This document shows, in pieces, positions 43,982 through 52,969 of a stretch of DNA of 64,000 bases. The stretch spans positions 224 to 64,223 of the forward strand of contig JRAN01000001.1 in assembly GCA_000768855.1 (NCBI GenBank), written 5' to 3'. The notes under the pieces were generated by a model. That model saw only the letters and a list, made by a program, of their open reading frames with translations, ran no database searches and was not told the origin of the DNA. Both the position numbers and the translations under genes were made by a program. Numbering within the stretch: the stretch's first letter is position 1; the number at the start of each line of letters is the position of its first letter. Source of the stretch: Porphyromonadaceae bacterium COT-184 OH4590. GTDB lineage: Bacteria > Bacteroidota > Bacteroidia > Bacteroidales > Paludibacteraceae.

Positions 43982-44800
43982 TCATCTTTGCGAAAACCCC
44001 GTGATATTATTTCTAAAAACCTTCATATATATTTTTCGTAAGATATACCGCCAAACTTCTGTATTGAGCCCCGGTATCTTGAAGTTGTGTTTTTCGGCGA
44101 AATCGAGTATTACTCTTTTGGCGTGTCGGGCATCCTCTTTTACTCTTGCCTGATGAGCCTTATCGGACTTGTTGATGATAGATGTTTCGACGTACTTATA
44201 GAGATATTCGGCACCGGGCACTACCACTATCTTTTTTGCGTAGTAGAGCGAGGGGAGCGAAAACGAGAGGTCTTCGACAAATCGACCGACCTCGAACCGC
44301 AAATTGTTCTGTCGTATAAAATCCAAACGATAAAGATAACGCCACACATATCCCCATTTACCTACATAGGTAGCTCTTAGTTTGTCGTTGGTAGAGGTAT
44401 ATACTTTCTGTTTTTTGAATAGTTGAGTTTTGTATCTCGCCTGCTCGTGTATTACGCCACTACAAGCTATATCGGAGTCGGTCTCGACAATAGCTTTTGC
44501 CATTGCACTATAAAAATCGGTATTTAGCTGGTCGTCCACGTCCATAAAATGTATGTAATCGCCTGTAGCATTGGCTATACCCGTATTGCGTGCAGCTGAC
44601 AGACCGCTGTTTTTCTCGTGATTAACGATTTTTACGGTATATTGGGCAGCTATCTCTGCTGATTTGTCTGTCGAACCGTCGTTTATCACTATTATTTCTA
44701 ACTGCTTATAACTCTGCGAAAGCACATTTTCCAAACACTCTTTTATAAACTTTTCGCCGTTATAGACGGGTATTACAACTGTTATCAAAGGAGTTGCCAT
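43982..44800 (-). CDS. Family 2 glycosyltransferase
   Basis: Start set at MATPLITVVIPVYN (base 44800), giving 272 residues; a longer frame overlaps the next gene and adds 36 residues without similarity. GT-A motifs: VVIPVYNGEKFIKECLENVLSQ, IIVINDGSTDKSAEI, and the metal-binding HFMDVDDQ. The C-terminal part is basic and helical. It is the last gene of a three-gene minus-strand run with two family 4 glycosyltransferases, probably building a surface glycan. Confidence 0.85.
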   Translation of the reverse strand: MATPLITVVIPVYNGEKFIKECLENVLSQSYKQLEIIVINDGSTDKSAEIAAQYTVKIVNHEKNSGLSAARNTGIANATGDYIHFMDVDDQLNTDFYSAMAKAIVETDSDIACSGVIHEQARYKTQLFKKQKVYTSTNDKLRATYVGKWGYVWRYLYRLDFIRQNNLRFEVGRFVEDLSFSLPSLYYAKKIVVVPGAEYLYKYVETSIINKSDKAHQARVKEDARHAKRVILDFAEKHNFKIPGLNTEVWRYILRKIYMKVFRNNITGFSQR

Positions 44801-44837
44801 ATTGTTTTTTACGAATAGATATAATTTTACAGAAATT

Positions 44838-45911
44838 TTATTGTACAAGTTTTGAATAAATAGCCTCGTACTGTTCGAAATGCGTTTTGTACGAGAATGT
44901 TTCGGCATATCGACGCTCTATATCTGCAAGTTCTGGTGTGAGGTAGAAGTTGTCGATGTTGTCGTCGATTACCTGTTTCATTGCCTGCGGAGTGAGTGTA
45001 TCCCAAAAATAGGCACAACTGCCACCTATCTCTTTTAGGCTTGTCTCTTTGGAAGAGAATACAGGTTTGCCAAACTGCATCGCCTCTATCACAGGCAGCC
45101 CGAATCCCTCGAAGGTAGAGGGAAACAGAAATGCCTCGCAGTTGGCGTAGAGCCATACCTTCTCCTCTTCCGATACCTTGCCGAGTAGGTGGACGTTATC
45201 AATACCTTCGCTTGCTATGCGTTGTTTGATAAATGTGCCGTATTCGGTGTTGTCGTTGCCTGCAAGGTATAGGTTTTTGTCGGGGAAAAGTTTCATCAAA
45301 TCGAGAAGAAGATGAAAATTCTTTTTCTCTCTAAATGCACTTATGGATAAGAAAAAAGGCATTTTAGGAGATTGTTTCGGCTTGACAGCAGTTTTGTCGG
45401 TAAGTAGTTCTACACCATTGTAAATCATCTCAAAAGGTTTACCTTTAATATCGAACCTTTCGGAAATCTCTCGCTTGGTAAAGTTGGATATAGCCACCAA
45501 TATAGTTGCTTTGTCGATATTACGAGCTACGCGTCGGGTATTTTGTTCTACCTTGTTGGTAGCTTCATATTCTGATAGCATAAAATTAATATCGTGAATG
45601 GTGTAGATATATTTTGTCGTTCCGGAATAGGGTTTGAACCTCGACATGTGATGAATGCTGTGCCATACGTCGAACTTAGGAAAGTAGTATCGACAGTGCC
45701 GACGAAGCCAATTCGACGACGAAATATACTTTACCTCATTGCCAAAAGCCCCAATAAAGTTTTTAGGCACCAACAAGGTAAGCTCGTAAGCAGCCGTTGC
45801 CCGCTTGTAGTGAGCTTTGAAGTATTTGCCGTAGTTCATCGAAATCTGTCCGTATCCGTGATATAGGTCGTCGAGTGTGGCTAAATCGACCAGAACTCTT
45901 TTTTTCATCAA
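44838..45911 (-). CDS. Family 4 glycosyltransferase (paralogue A)
   Basis: 357 residues, GT-B fold. The donor half contains FFLSISAFREKKNFHLLLDLMKLFPDKNLYLAG and the EX7E motif in FEGFGLPVIEAMQFGKPVFSSKETSL. The N-terminal half opens with RVLVDLATLDDLYHGYGQISMNYGKYF. It is a close tandem paralogue of the gene at 45917-46993. The donor and acceptor are unknown. Confidence 0.88.
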   Translation of the reverse strand: MMKKRVLVDLATLDDLYHGYGQISMNYGKYFKAHYKRATAAYELTLLVPKNFIGAFGNEVKYISSSNWLRRHCRYYFPKFDVWHSIHHMSRFKPYSGTTKYIYTIHDINFMLSEYEATNKVEQNTRRVARNIDKATILVAISNFTKREISERFDIKGKPFEMIYNGVELLTDKTAVKPKQSPKMPFFLSISAFREKKNFHLLLDLMKLFPDKNLYLAGNDNTEYGTFIKQRIASEGIDNVHLLGKVSEEEKVWLYANCEAFLFPSTFEGFGLPVIEAMQFGKPVFSSKETSLKEIGGSCAYFWDTLTPQAMKQVIDDNIDNFYLTPELADIERRYAETFSYKTHFEQYEAIYSKLVQ

Positions 45912-45916
45912 TCAGT

Positions 45917-46993
45917 CTATTGTTTATATAGTTGTTCGTACTGTTCAAAATGCCTGTTTGTGGTAAAAGCCTTTGCGTAATTTATCTGTTCGGCTATAAA
46001 ATTGGGGTTGGCGTAGAAGTTTGCCAGATTGTCGTCCAAAACTTTTTGCATACTGTCGGTGTCAAAGTTGTCCCAAAAGAATGCAAAACGATTGCCTATC
46101 TCCGGCAGACTTGTTTTGTTTGACGAAAATACAGGTTTACCAAATTGCATTGCCTCTATCATAGGTAATCCAAATCCCTCTAATAGCGATGGCAACAATA
46201 ATGCTTCGCAATTGTCATACAGCCATATCTTTTCCTCCTCCGATACTGCTCCTAATAGAGTTACATTATTTATGTTCTCTTTTCGGATACGCTCTTTTAT
46301 CATCTCTGCATAAGGGCTGCATAGATTGGCTACATAATGTTCTTTGCCTGCAATATATAGGTGTTTGTCGGGATATCTTTTTATCAAATCAAGCAATACA
46401 TGGAAGTTTTTTTTCTCCATTATCACTCCTATAGCGAAAAAAAAAGGTTGTTTTATGTAGTATTTGGGCTTTACTCCCATCAATTGGTCTAATGACTTTA
46501 CTTGATTGTAAATAACATTGCAGTTTTTGCCTTTGAGGTCGAAGTTTTGCCTCACATCATTTCTGGCAAACTCAGATATGCACACTATATTCGATGCAAT
46601 ATCTATCTTTCGTTGTAGTCGGCGATGTATTTTTGAGCATTTTGCTTTATATTCTTTTTCGTATAGATAATTGAGGTCGTGAATAGTGAGTATATATTGT
46701 GTTTTTGATGAATATGGTCTAAATCGACTTAATTGATGAATAGAATGCCACACATCCACTTGAGGGAATAGATACATACTATGTCGTAGCCACCAACTAT
46801 CTGATGATAAATAAGTTGCTTTTTTACCCAATACCCAAAAAAAATTCTGTGGAAGGAGTAAATAGAGTTTATACCCCGACGTATCAGGATTGTAATGTTG
46901 TTGAAAATAGTTGATATATCCTAAGGCCACCTGCCCAAAACCGCTATAAATATCGCATAGAGCCGATAGATCAACTAATACCTTTTTAATCAT
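45917..46993 (-). CDS. Family 4 glycosyltransferase (paralogue B)
   Basis: Start set at MIKKVLVDLSALC (base 46993), 358 residues; upstream codons add 22 residues outside the paralogue alignment and overlap the promoter. Same architecture as paralogue A: DIYSGFGQVALGYINYF, FFFAIGVIMEKKNFHVLLDLIKRYPDKHLYIAG, LLEGFGLPMIEAMQFGKPVFSSNKTSLPEIG. An extra short segment (EHYVANLCSPYA) distinguishes it. It is the first gene of the run and is transcribed from the repeat-borne promoter at 47016-47023. Confidence 0.88.
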   Translation of the reverse strand: MIKKVLVDLSALCDIYSGFGQVALGYINYFQQHYNPDTSGYKLYLLLPQNFFWVLGKKATYLSSDSWWLRHSMYLFPQVDVWHSIHQLSRFRPYSSKTQYILTIHDLNYLYEKEYKAKCSKIHRRLQRKIDIASNIVCISEFARNDVRQNFDLKGKNCNVIYNQVKSLDQLMGVKPKYYIKQPFFFAIGVIMEKKNFHVLLDLIKRYPDKHLYIAGKEHYVANLCSPYAEMIKERIRKENINNVTLLGAVSEEEKIWLYDNCEALLLPSLLEGFGLPMIEAMQFGKPVFSSNKTSLPEIGNRFAFFWDNFDTDSMQKVLDDNLANFYANPNFIAEQINYAKAFTTNRHFEQYEQLYKQ

Positions 46994-47012
46994 TTTTGTA
47001 TAAATAAATTTG

Positions 47013-47164
47013 TTGCAAAGATAATAAATAGTTTTGAATGCTGAGTTTTGCTTATGCATATCTAAATGGTCAAAAAGTTTTTGTTAGCTTGTAACATACC
47101 TTTATAAGTAGATACTCTTTGGGGGCAGTAAATACTTGTAGACTTGTATTTGTTTTTAATAATC
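47013..47164 (-). repeat. Promoter-bearing repeat, copy 1 (upstream of glycosyltransferase B)
   Basis: Reads on the minus strand. 47013-47055 is identical over 43 bp to 61895-61937. The next 44 nt match with about 8 substitutions and no gap, a middle segment of about 42 nt has diverged, and the far end (GATTATTAAAAACAAATA then AAGTCTACAA) matches again. The 43-bp core contains the TATCTTTG -7 element used by the downstream gene. Confidence 0.85.
47016..47023 (-). promoter_or_regulatory. -7 element of the glycosyltransferase operon
   Basis: TATCTTTG on the minus strand, 23 nt upstream of the start of glycosyltransferase B; it is inside the repeat core shared with aspS. Confidence 0.6.
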
Positions 47165-47206
47165 TCTCCACAGACATTGTTTTTTTATGGTATAATTTGG
47201 GTTTAT

Positions 47207-47236
47207 TTTGCATTTCATTAAGATTTTGTAATTTTG
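47207..47236 (+). promoter_or_regulatory. Promoter of the gene at 47303
   Basis: TTTG (47207-47210), 18-nt spacer, TAATTTTG (47229-47236). Confidence 0.65.
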
Positions 47237-47302
47237 CATTCATAAAACAATATAATAGCTTATTGTGATAACCCAATGGGTCAAAATAATTAAATTATAT
47301 AG

Positions 47303-48139
47303 ATGAAGAAAATTTGTGCTATTACCATGGCTCGCAATGATGCTTTCTTTCTGGAGCATTGGATCGCTTATTATGGAGCTATTTTGGGTGAAGAAAACTT
47401 ATACATATACCTTGATGGCATGGACCAACCAATACCCCCAAATTCGGGCAAAGCTAATATAACACATTGTGAGCGAGTGATAGGGCAAGTAGCTGCATCC
47501 GATAGAGGACGGATAAACCGTATATCGGATATGGCATCGACACTGCTTAAACATTACGATTTGGTGATAGGTACCGACGCAGATGAATTTTTGATATTAG
47601 ACCCCGATACAAAAGAGACTCTGCCCTCTTATTTAAGCAAGCTCGACATTAAATGTTCCGTATCGGGCTTAGGTCTTGATGTCGGACAAAAATTGGGTGA
47701 TGAAACAACCATCGATGGTAATCTACCTTTTTTGTCTCAAAGGAGCTATGCAGTTATATCTTCACGATATACCAAACCTGTAGTGTTGGCTAAACCGGTA
47801 AGGTGGGGAGCGGGGTTTCACAGAGTAAAAGGGCATAACTTCAAAATAGACCACAATCTTTATCTGTTACACTTTGGAATGTTTGATATGGAGATGCTCA
47901 AAACAAGATTTCAAGACAAAGACCGTATGGAAGCAGGTTGGGAGCGGCATCTCAAAAAGCGTTCAAAAATAATCCGTTTGGTAACAGCCCGAAAAGCCAA
48001 AGATGGCGACAGGTATTTCGGCTTAGCTCGTATGATTCAGACATTTTGCCGTCCTATATTTGCACTCAACAAGCCAAGTATGGGACGTTGGAAACCCGTT
48101 ATAAAATTACCAGAACGATTCAAGAAGATCATTATCTGA
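47303..48139 (+). CDS. Glycosyltransferase-like protein (Glyco_tranf_2_4 / GT92-like)
   Basis: 278 residues opening with ITMARNDAFFLEHWIAYYGAILG and LYIYLDGMDQPIPP, then VIGTDADEFLILD (D-x-D motif). This is the pattern of Glyco_tranf_2_4/GT92-like proteins found in capsule and LPS clusters. The C-terminal HRVKGHNFKIDHNLYLLHFG segment is typical of the family. The donor is unknown. The next glycosyltransferase gene begins 29 bp downstream on the same strand, forming a two-gene unit. Confidence 0.82.
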   Translation: MKKICAITMARNDAFFLEHWIAYYGAILGEENLYIYLDGMDQPIPPNSGKANITHCERVIGQVAASDRGRINRISDMASTLLKHYDLVIGTDADEFLILDPDTKETLPSYLSKLDIKCSVSGLGLDVGQKLGDETTIDGNLPFLSQRSYAVISSRYTKPVVLAKPVRWGAGFHRVKGHNFKIDHNLYLLHFGMFDMEMLKTRFQDKDRMEAGWERHLKKRSKIIRLVTARKAKDGDRYFGLARMIQTFCRPIFALNKPSMGRWKPVIKLPERFKKIII

Positions 48140-48168
48140 TAGCGTTTGGAATAAAATAACAACAAGTT

Positions 48169-49212
48169 ATGAAGATATTTTTTGTAGTAAGAGGACTGCA
48201 TAACCATGGTGGGATAGAACGAGTTACATCGGTGATTGCCAATAGATTGGCTGATAGAGGCTATCAAATAGGAATAGTATGCCTACAAAAAGGCAAGCCA
48301 TATTTTGCCCTCGATAATTCGGTAGCACTTCATTATATTCCAAACAACCGATTGATGAGAGTTCACAATCTAAGAAAGTTATACACCAAACAAAAGCCTG
48401 ATGTTGTGATCTTTTTGGGCTCGCACCGCTCGTTTATGAATATACCTGCCTCTAAAGGAATACCAAGTATCACATGGGAACATTTTAATGCTAATGTCAA
48501 TTGGCATCCGCTACACAAACTATCGAGAAAATTAGCCGTAAAATACTCACAACGTATTGTAACTCTTACTCAAAGAGATGTCGAAAATTATATACATTTA
48601 TTCAAAGCAAAAAATGTAATATGTATTCCAAACCCTATAACTATCGAAGGTCTTGAGCCTTCGCCACGTTCCGAAAAGCGTGTGCTTGCCGTTGGGCGAC
48701 TTGCCGGACAAAAGGGGTTCGATATGTTGCTCGATGCTTGGGCAAAGACTACTGAGCGAAAACACGGTTGGGGGCTTCGTATAGTGGGGTCGGGCAGCCA
48801 CCTCAAACGTCTGCAAGAGCGGATAGAGCGTCTGCAAATAGCCGACAGTGTAGAGATTGTACCTGCCACCAAAGATATTGTATCGCAGTTTTATCAAGCC
48901 TCAATAATGGCAATGTCGTCGCGTTACGAAGGGCTTCCGCTCGTGCTTATTGAAGGTATGGCAGCGGGTTTGCCCATCGTCAGCTTCGACTGCGATACCG
49001 GTCCGAGCCAAATAATAGAGAATAATAAAACGGGTATTTTGGTACCGCCCAATAATATTGATAAACTGGCTGAGGAATTGGATAGATTGATGGCAGACGA
49101 AAATTTGTGTAATGATTTCTCTGCAAATGCTTTACGAAGTGTAGAGCGATTTTCGATAGACAACATCATAAAGCAATGGGAAGAGTTGCTGCAAGAGATA
49201 ATCAATGCTTAG
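48169..49212 (+). CDS. Family 4 glycosyltransferase
   Basis: 347 residues, GT-B fold. The N-terminal half has FFVVRGLHNHGGIERVTSVIANRLADRGY (sugar-acceptor loop with GGxER). The donor half has VLAVGRLAGQKGFDMLLDAW and the EX7E motif in SRYEGLPLVLIEGMAAGLPIV. This resembles the common GalNAc- or GlcNAc-transferring GT4 enzymes of capsule and O-antigen clusters, but donor specificity cannot be read. Its 3' end overlaps the convergent O-antigen ligase gene by 11 bp. Confidence 0.9.
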   Translation: MKIFFVVRGLHNHGGIERVTSVIANRLADRGYQIGIVCLQKGKPYFALDNSVALHYIPNNRLMRVHNLRKLYTKQKPDVVIFLGSHRSFMNIPASKGIPSITWEHFNANVNWHPLHKLSRKLAVKYSQRIVTLTQRDVENYIHLFKAKNVICIPNPITIEGLEPSPRSEKRVLAVGRLAGQKGFDMLLDAWAKTTERKHGWGLRIVGSGSHLKRLQERIERLQIADSVEIVPATKDIVSQFYQASIMAMSSRYEGLPLVLIEGMAAGLPIVSFDCDTGPSQIIENNKTGILVPPNNIDKLAEELDRLMADENLCNDFSANALRSVERFSIDNIIKQWEELLQEIINA

Positions 49213-50683
49213 TATCTCTTTCCCATATAGGGTTGTATTGATTGAGCAGACACAGCATAAAGGCAAAACACATAATCCCATTTTCTACCATTAAGGGCAT
49301 TTCTATAATCATGAGCAGAAAAAACACCGAAAAAAAGCAAAAAAGCAATTGATTTTTTTGTCTGATACACAAATATGATACATAGATAATTATTGACAAA
49401 ATCGATAAAAAACCCAAAATCCCTGTTTGCATAAAATCTCCAATAAGTTGATTATGAGGGTTTAAGCCGATGAAGTCAATATTTACTTGTTTTCTAAGTA
49501 TTGACATATCTTCTTCGTTTCTAGGAGTATCTCCCATTATAGATATTATTTGTGCATCTTTAATATGCTGATATACAATATTATCACTATTTATATATTT
49601 GGTCATTCCACCCAAGCCTGTTCCCAAAAACGGATTATCTTCGATAGCTTCAAATGCAGCTTTGTAATGGGCAATACGTACAGTATCGCTAAAGAAATTT
49701 TTTATTTTATTAGGATAAAAAGCCAATGCGAATGCCGCTATTAAGGTAATAATTACAATTACTACCCATTGCAGTTTGGGCTTGGTTTTGAGCATATAGA
49801 CCACAAACAAGATGTTGACGAGCAGCCACGCCACTATCATAAACCGCGATTGTGTAAGAATAGCTATAAGCAGAACGATTAAAGTATAAAAAGCCAGTTC
49901 ATAGCCTTTTACATTATTTTTCAAAGCATAATACCAGCCGATAGAGAGTCCCAACATTAATGTAACGGATATATACGTAGGGTGATAAAAGTTGCTCCAA
50001 GCAAATACTACATCAAAAGGTTGATAAATACCTACAAACATGTGCTTTGACATTATAAATGCCTCCGAAAGAGGTATCTCTAAAGCTCTGCTCTGCAATA
50101 TCCAACTACAAACAGACAAAACAGCAAACAGTATCATCCATCTAAAAATAGATATGAGTATAATATCAAACTGTTTTTTGTCCAACCTAAACAAACAAAA
50201 GGCAAGGGGGAAGTATATAAAAGCCATTTGTAGTTTAAGCCAATAAAAGCCTGATTTCAAATCGCTTGTCCATAATAAACTTAAAGCATTTATTGCAGTA
50301 TATACAAAAAGTAAAATATGTAATGTATTTGGTTTATAATATTTTCGATTAAAAATAAAATATATCAGTAGGCCTGTCCCAAATACACAGGTAAAAATAT
50401 AATTGAAATGCAGATTGAAATTTAAAGATATTACGAACAACGATGTGCTGATTATCAGTAGTTTGCAAGTCGTTGGCTGTTGCCTGAAATCCTTGTTCGA
50501 CACAAGAATTAATATCAAAGGTAAAGAGATTATACCCAAAATGACAACAGCCCTGTATATATTAATGTTGGCGGCTTTATGGGATATGAAATCAAATGAT
50601 GTATTACTACACAATAGTATTGCAACAATAGCAATTACAGGTACTAATAATGACAATAACGATTGTATTGGATTGCTTCGCAT
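49202..50683 (-). CDS. O-antigen ligase/polymerase-like membrane protein
   Basis: 493 residues with about 12 membrane helices and a large periplasmic loop near the C-terminal third, the Wzy_C/WaaL architecture. The loop ends with IDFIGLNPHNQLIGDFMQTGILGF, the conserved NPHN segment of ligases, and an Arg-rich HYKAAFEAIEDNPFLGTGLGGM block precedes it. It may join O-antigen to lipid A core or polymerise repeat units; the two cannot be told apart by sequence. A -7 element is at 50696-50703. Confidence 0.85.
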   Translation of the reverse strand: MRSNPIQSLLSLLVPVIAIVAILLCSNTSFDFISHKAANINIYRAVVILGIISLPLILILVSNKDFRQQPTTCKLLIISTSLFVISLNFNLHFNYIFTCVFGTGLLIYFIFNRKYYKPNTLHILLFVYTAINALSLLWTSDLKSGFYWLKLQMAFIYFPLAFCLFRLDKKQFDIILISIFRWMILFAVLSVCSWILQSRALEIPLSEAFIMSKHMFVGIYQPFDVVFAWSNFYHPTYISVTLMLGLSIGWYYALKNNVKGYELAFYTLIVLLIAILTQSRFMIVAWLLVNILFVVYMLKTKPKLQWVVIVIITLIAAFALAFYPNKIKNFFSDTVRIAHYKAAFEAIEDNPFLGTGLGGMTKYINSDNIVYQHIKDAQIISIMGDTPRNEEDMSILRKQVNIDFIGLNPHNQLIGDFMQTGILGFLSILSIIIYVSYLCIRQKNQLLFCFFSVFFLLMIIEMPLMVENGIMCFAFMLCLLNQYNPIWERDTKH

Positions 50684-50695
50684 ATATTAAAAAAG

Positions 50696-50703
50696 CAAAG
50701 GTA
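50696..50703 (-). promoter_or_regulatory. -7 element of the O-antigen ligase-like gene
   Basis: TACCTTTG on the minus strand, 12 nt upstream of the start codon, so the leader would be very short. Confidence 0.5.
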
Positions 50704-50750
50704 ATATATTTATCTTATATCAAAACTATTTCTATTCTACATATATTACA

Positions 50751-50790
50751 AAAAATAAAGAAACCGTAATCAAACAATTTCTTTATTTTT
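50751..50790 (-). terminator. Terminator after kce
   Basis: Perfect 13-bp AT-rich inverted repeat (50751-50763 and 50778-50790) with a 14-nt loop, 21 nt beyond the kce stop. The A/T arms provide a T-run on either strand. Confidence 0.7.
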
Positions 50791-50811
50791 ACAAAAAACA
50801 TAGTATTAATA

Positions 50812-51636
50812 TTATATGGGTTTAAGTCCCAATATCTTACGGGCTTCGGCTGGTGAGGCAATGTCTCTGCCGAGTTCGCGTGATATGCGTACAACCTTTT
50901 CTACAAGTTCGCCGTTAGATTTAGCCAATATTCCTTTTGATAGGTAGAGGTTGTCTTCGAAACCTACGCGTACATTACCACCCATTACAATTGTTGGGGC
51001 AGCGAGTGTGAATGCACTGCGACCAATACCTGTAGATGTCCAGGTAGAACCAGCCGGAATGTTTTTAACAAACCATACGAGATGTTCTACAGTAGCAGGA
51101 CAACAACCGGGCACACCCAACACAAAATTGAATTGCATAGGATTACCGGGAACTTCACCCTTAGCTGCCATTCTTAGAATAGTGTCAAGATGTCCCATTT
51201 CGAAACATTCGTACTCGGGCTTTATGTTGTTCTCTATCATCCTTTTACCGAAAGCACGCATCATAGGCATTGTGTTTTCGAACACCTCATCACCAAAGTT
51301 GCAAGTACCACAATCTAGGGTAGCCATCTCCGGGAAAAGTTCGGTTGGTTGCAGTCGCTCTTCGGCAGTCATACCAACAGCACCGCCTGTTGAGGGTATA
51401 AGTATTACATCCGGGCAAACCTTTTTTACTGCATCCATACAAACTTTGAAACGCTCTTTGCTCTGTGTAGGAGTTCCATCGTCTTCACGTACGTGTATAT
51501 GTACTACGGCAGCACCCGCATCATAAGCAGATTTAGCTTCTCGCACTATTTCCTCAACAGTGTAGGGGACAGCCGGATTTTGCTCTTTCATCACCTCTGC
51601 TCCACAGATAGCAGCGGTTATTATCAATTTATCCAT
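50812..51636 (-). CDS. kce: 3-keto-5-aminohexanoate cleavage enzyme
   Basis: Kce converts 3-keto-5-aminohexanoate plus acetyl-CoA to 3-aminobutyryl-CoA and acetoacetate in lysine fermentation. 274-residue TIM-barrel of the BKACE family: Glu14 in ICGAEV, zinc ligands H46 and H48 in VVHIHVRED, and E227 in RVGFEDN, with NFGDEVFENTMP and the loop GMTAEE. The immediate neighbour kal supports this role over other BKACE activities. It is the last gene of the kal-kce run (6-bp gap). Confidence 0.92.
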   Translation of the reverse strand: MDKLIITAAICGAEVMKEQNPAVPYTVEEIVREAKSAYDAGAAVVHIHVREDDGTPTQSKERFKVCMDAVKKVCPDVILIPSTGGAVGMTAEERLQPTELFPEMATLDCGTCNFGDEVFENTMPMMRAFGKRMIENNIKPEYECFEMGHLDTILRMAAKGEVPGNPMQFNFVLGVPGCCPATVEHLVWFVKNIPAGSTWTSTGIGRSAFTLAAPTIVMGGNVRVGFEDNLYLSKGILAKSNGELVEKVVRISRELGRDIASPAEARKILGLKPI

Positions 51637-51642
51637 AATTAT

Positions 51643-52032
51643 TTAATGTTTTATTCTTTGACAATCTTTTGGTACCACACAAGTGCCTGTAGCACGACAA
51701 ACAACAATGGGCTCTGCCAATACATCGGCAGCAGATGCCGATATATCGGTACGAGGAGCTATTACCTTGCGAGCCTCGAACTTCATTTTACGACTGCTGT
51801 TGCCTACATTTGTGATTTCGCCTACAGCCTCGATGTAGTCGCCTGCATAAACAGGAGCAAGAAACTCCACATTGTCGTAAGCACAGAATAGACCTTCATC
51901 GCCATCGTTGATTATAAGGAGTTCGGTGGCTACATCGCCAAAGAGTTGCAACATTTTTGCACCATCTACCAAATTGCCTCCATAGTGTGCATCATGCGAC
52001 GACATACGCATTCTAATAAGTGATTTAGTCAT
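51643..52032 (-). CDS. kal: 3-aminobutyryl-CoA ammonia-lyase
   Basis: Hotdog-fold enzyme that removes ammonia from L-3-aminobutyryl-CoA to give crotonyl-CoA in lysine fermentation. 129 residues, family length; [26 protein letters not shown] and [33 protein letters not shown] are typical of Kal. It lies directly upstream of kce in the same orientation and 207 bp downstream of atoD with no gene between. Confidence 0.9.
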   Translation of the reverse strand: MTKSLIRMRMSSHDAHYGGNLVDGAKMLQLFGDVATELLIINDGDEGLFCAYDNVEFLAPVYAGDYIEAVGEITNVGNSSRKMKFEARKVIAPRTDISASAADVLAEPIVVCRATGTCVVPKDCQRIKH

Positions 52033-52239
52033 AATTTACTTTCTTATTTTTTTTTAAAATTTCTAATATTAACCTTTTTAATAATTAAACCATAGCCCAT
52101 TTTTTTAATAAAATCAGAATTAAAGTTATAAAATTAACTTTTTTATTGGTTCTAATGTGTTGATTTTATTTGTTTAAATAAAGATTATTATAAGTATTTC
52201 AAATACAATAATAGTTGAATACTTTATAATGTTTAATTG

Positions 52240-52893
52240 CTATTTCTCTTTTAAAACAATATAGTCTATCAAAATACCTTGGGTATGAACATCTTCGGGT
52301 TTTATAGAGCCAATCGGTACTATCTCCTCTACTTCGGCTATTACCACATCCGCAGCCATTGCCATCATTGGATTGAAATTGCGATGAGTGCCTTCATAAT
52401 ATAGGTTACCAGCTTCGTCGGCACGAGCAGCACCGATTAGTGCTACATTGCCACGGATAGGTTTTTCGAGAAGATAAGTTTTGCCGTCAACCTCTATCTT
52501 TGGCTTACCTTCCTCTATAAGTGTGCCAAGTCCGGTAGGAGTAAGTACACCACCAAGTCCCATACCTCCACTTCTGATGCGTTCTACTAATGTGCCTTGT
52601 GGCGAAAATTCCACTTCGAGCTCTCCACTTTCGTATTGAGCCTGTGATATTGGATTTGCTCCCAGATATGATGTTATCACTTTTTTTATTTGCTTTTTCT
52701 CGAATAGCAGTCCGTGACCTCTATCGGGGAAAGTGGTGTCATTGCAGACAATAGTTAAGTCTTTAATATTACTTTGAGCAAGAGAGCGGAATATGCTGAG
52801 TGCAGAGCCTGTTGAGAGGAATCCGCCTGCTAAAATAGTCATTCCATTGCTAATTTTTTCTAATGCTTGTGAAGGAGTGATTATAGGTTTCAT
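52240..52893 (-). CDS. atoD: CoA-transferase alpha subunit (AtoD type)
   Basis: Subunit A of butyryl- or acetoacetyl-CoA:acetate CoA-transferase, 217 residues: ISNGMTILAGGFLSTGSAL, CNDTTFPDRGHGLLFEKKQIKKVITSYLGANP, GGLGGVLTPTGLGTLIEEGKP-like blocks and NVALIGAARADEAGNLYYEGTHRNFN. The catalytic glutamate is in the beta subunit AtoA, which is not encoded next to it. In lysine fermentation this enzyme exchanges acetoacetate and butyryl-CoA, matching kal and kce. Confidence 0.9.
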   Translation of the reverse strand: MKPIITPSQALEKISNGMTILAGGFLSTGSALSIFRSLAQSNIKDLTIVCNDTTFPDRGHGLLFEKKQIKKVITSYLGANPISQAQYESGELEVEFSPQGTLVERIRSGGMGLGGVLTPTGLGTLIEEGKPKIEVDGKTYLLEKPIRGNVALIGAARADEAGNLYYEGTHRNFNPMMAMAADVVIAEVEEIVPIGSIKPEDVHTQGILIDYIVLKEK

Positions 52894-52937
52894 ATAGATT
52901 TTGTTTATTTACTTTATTTTTTGATTAAAACAGATTG

Positions 52938-52969
52938 CAAATTTACATTTATTTTCTTGAATGCCCAAA
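52938..52969 (-). promoter_or_regulatory. Promoter of atoD-kal-kce
   Basis: Minus-strand TTTG (52966-52969), 20-nt spacer, TAAATTTG (52938-52945), 44 nt upstream of atoD. Confidence 0.6.
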
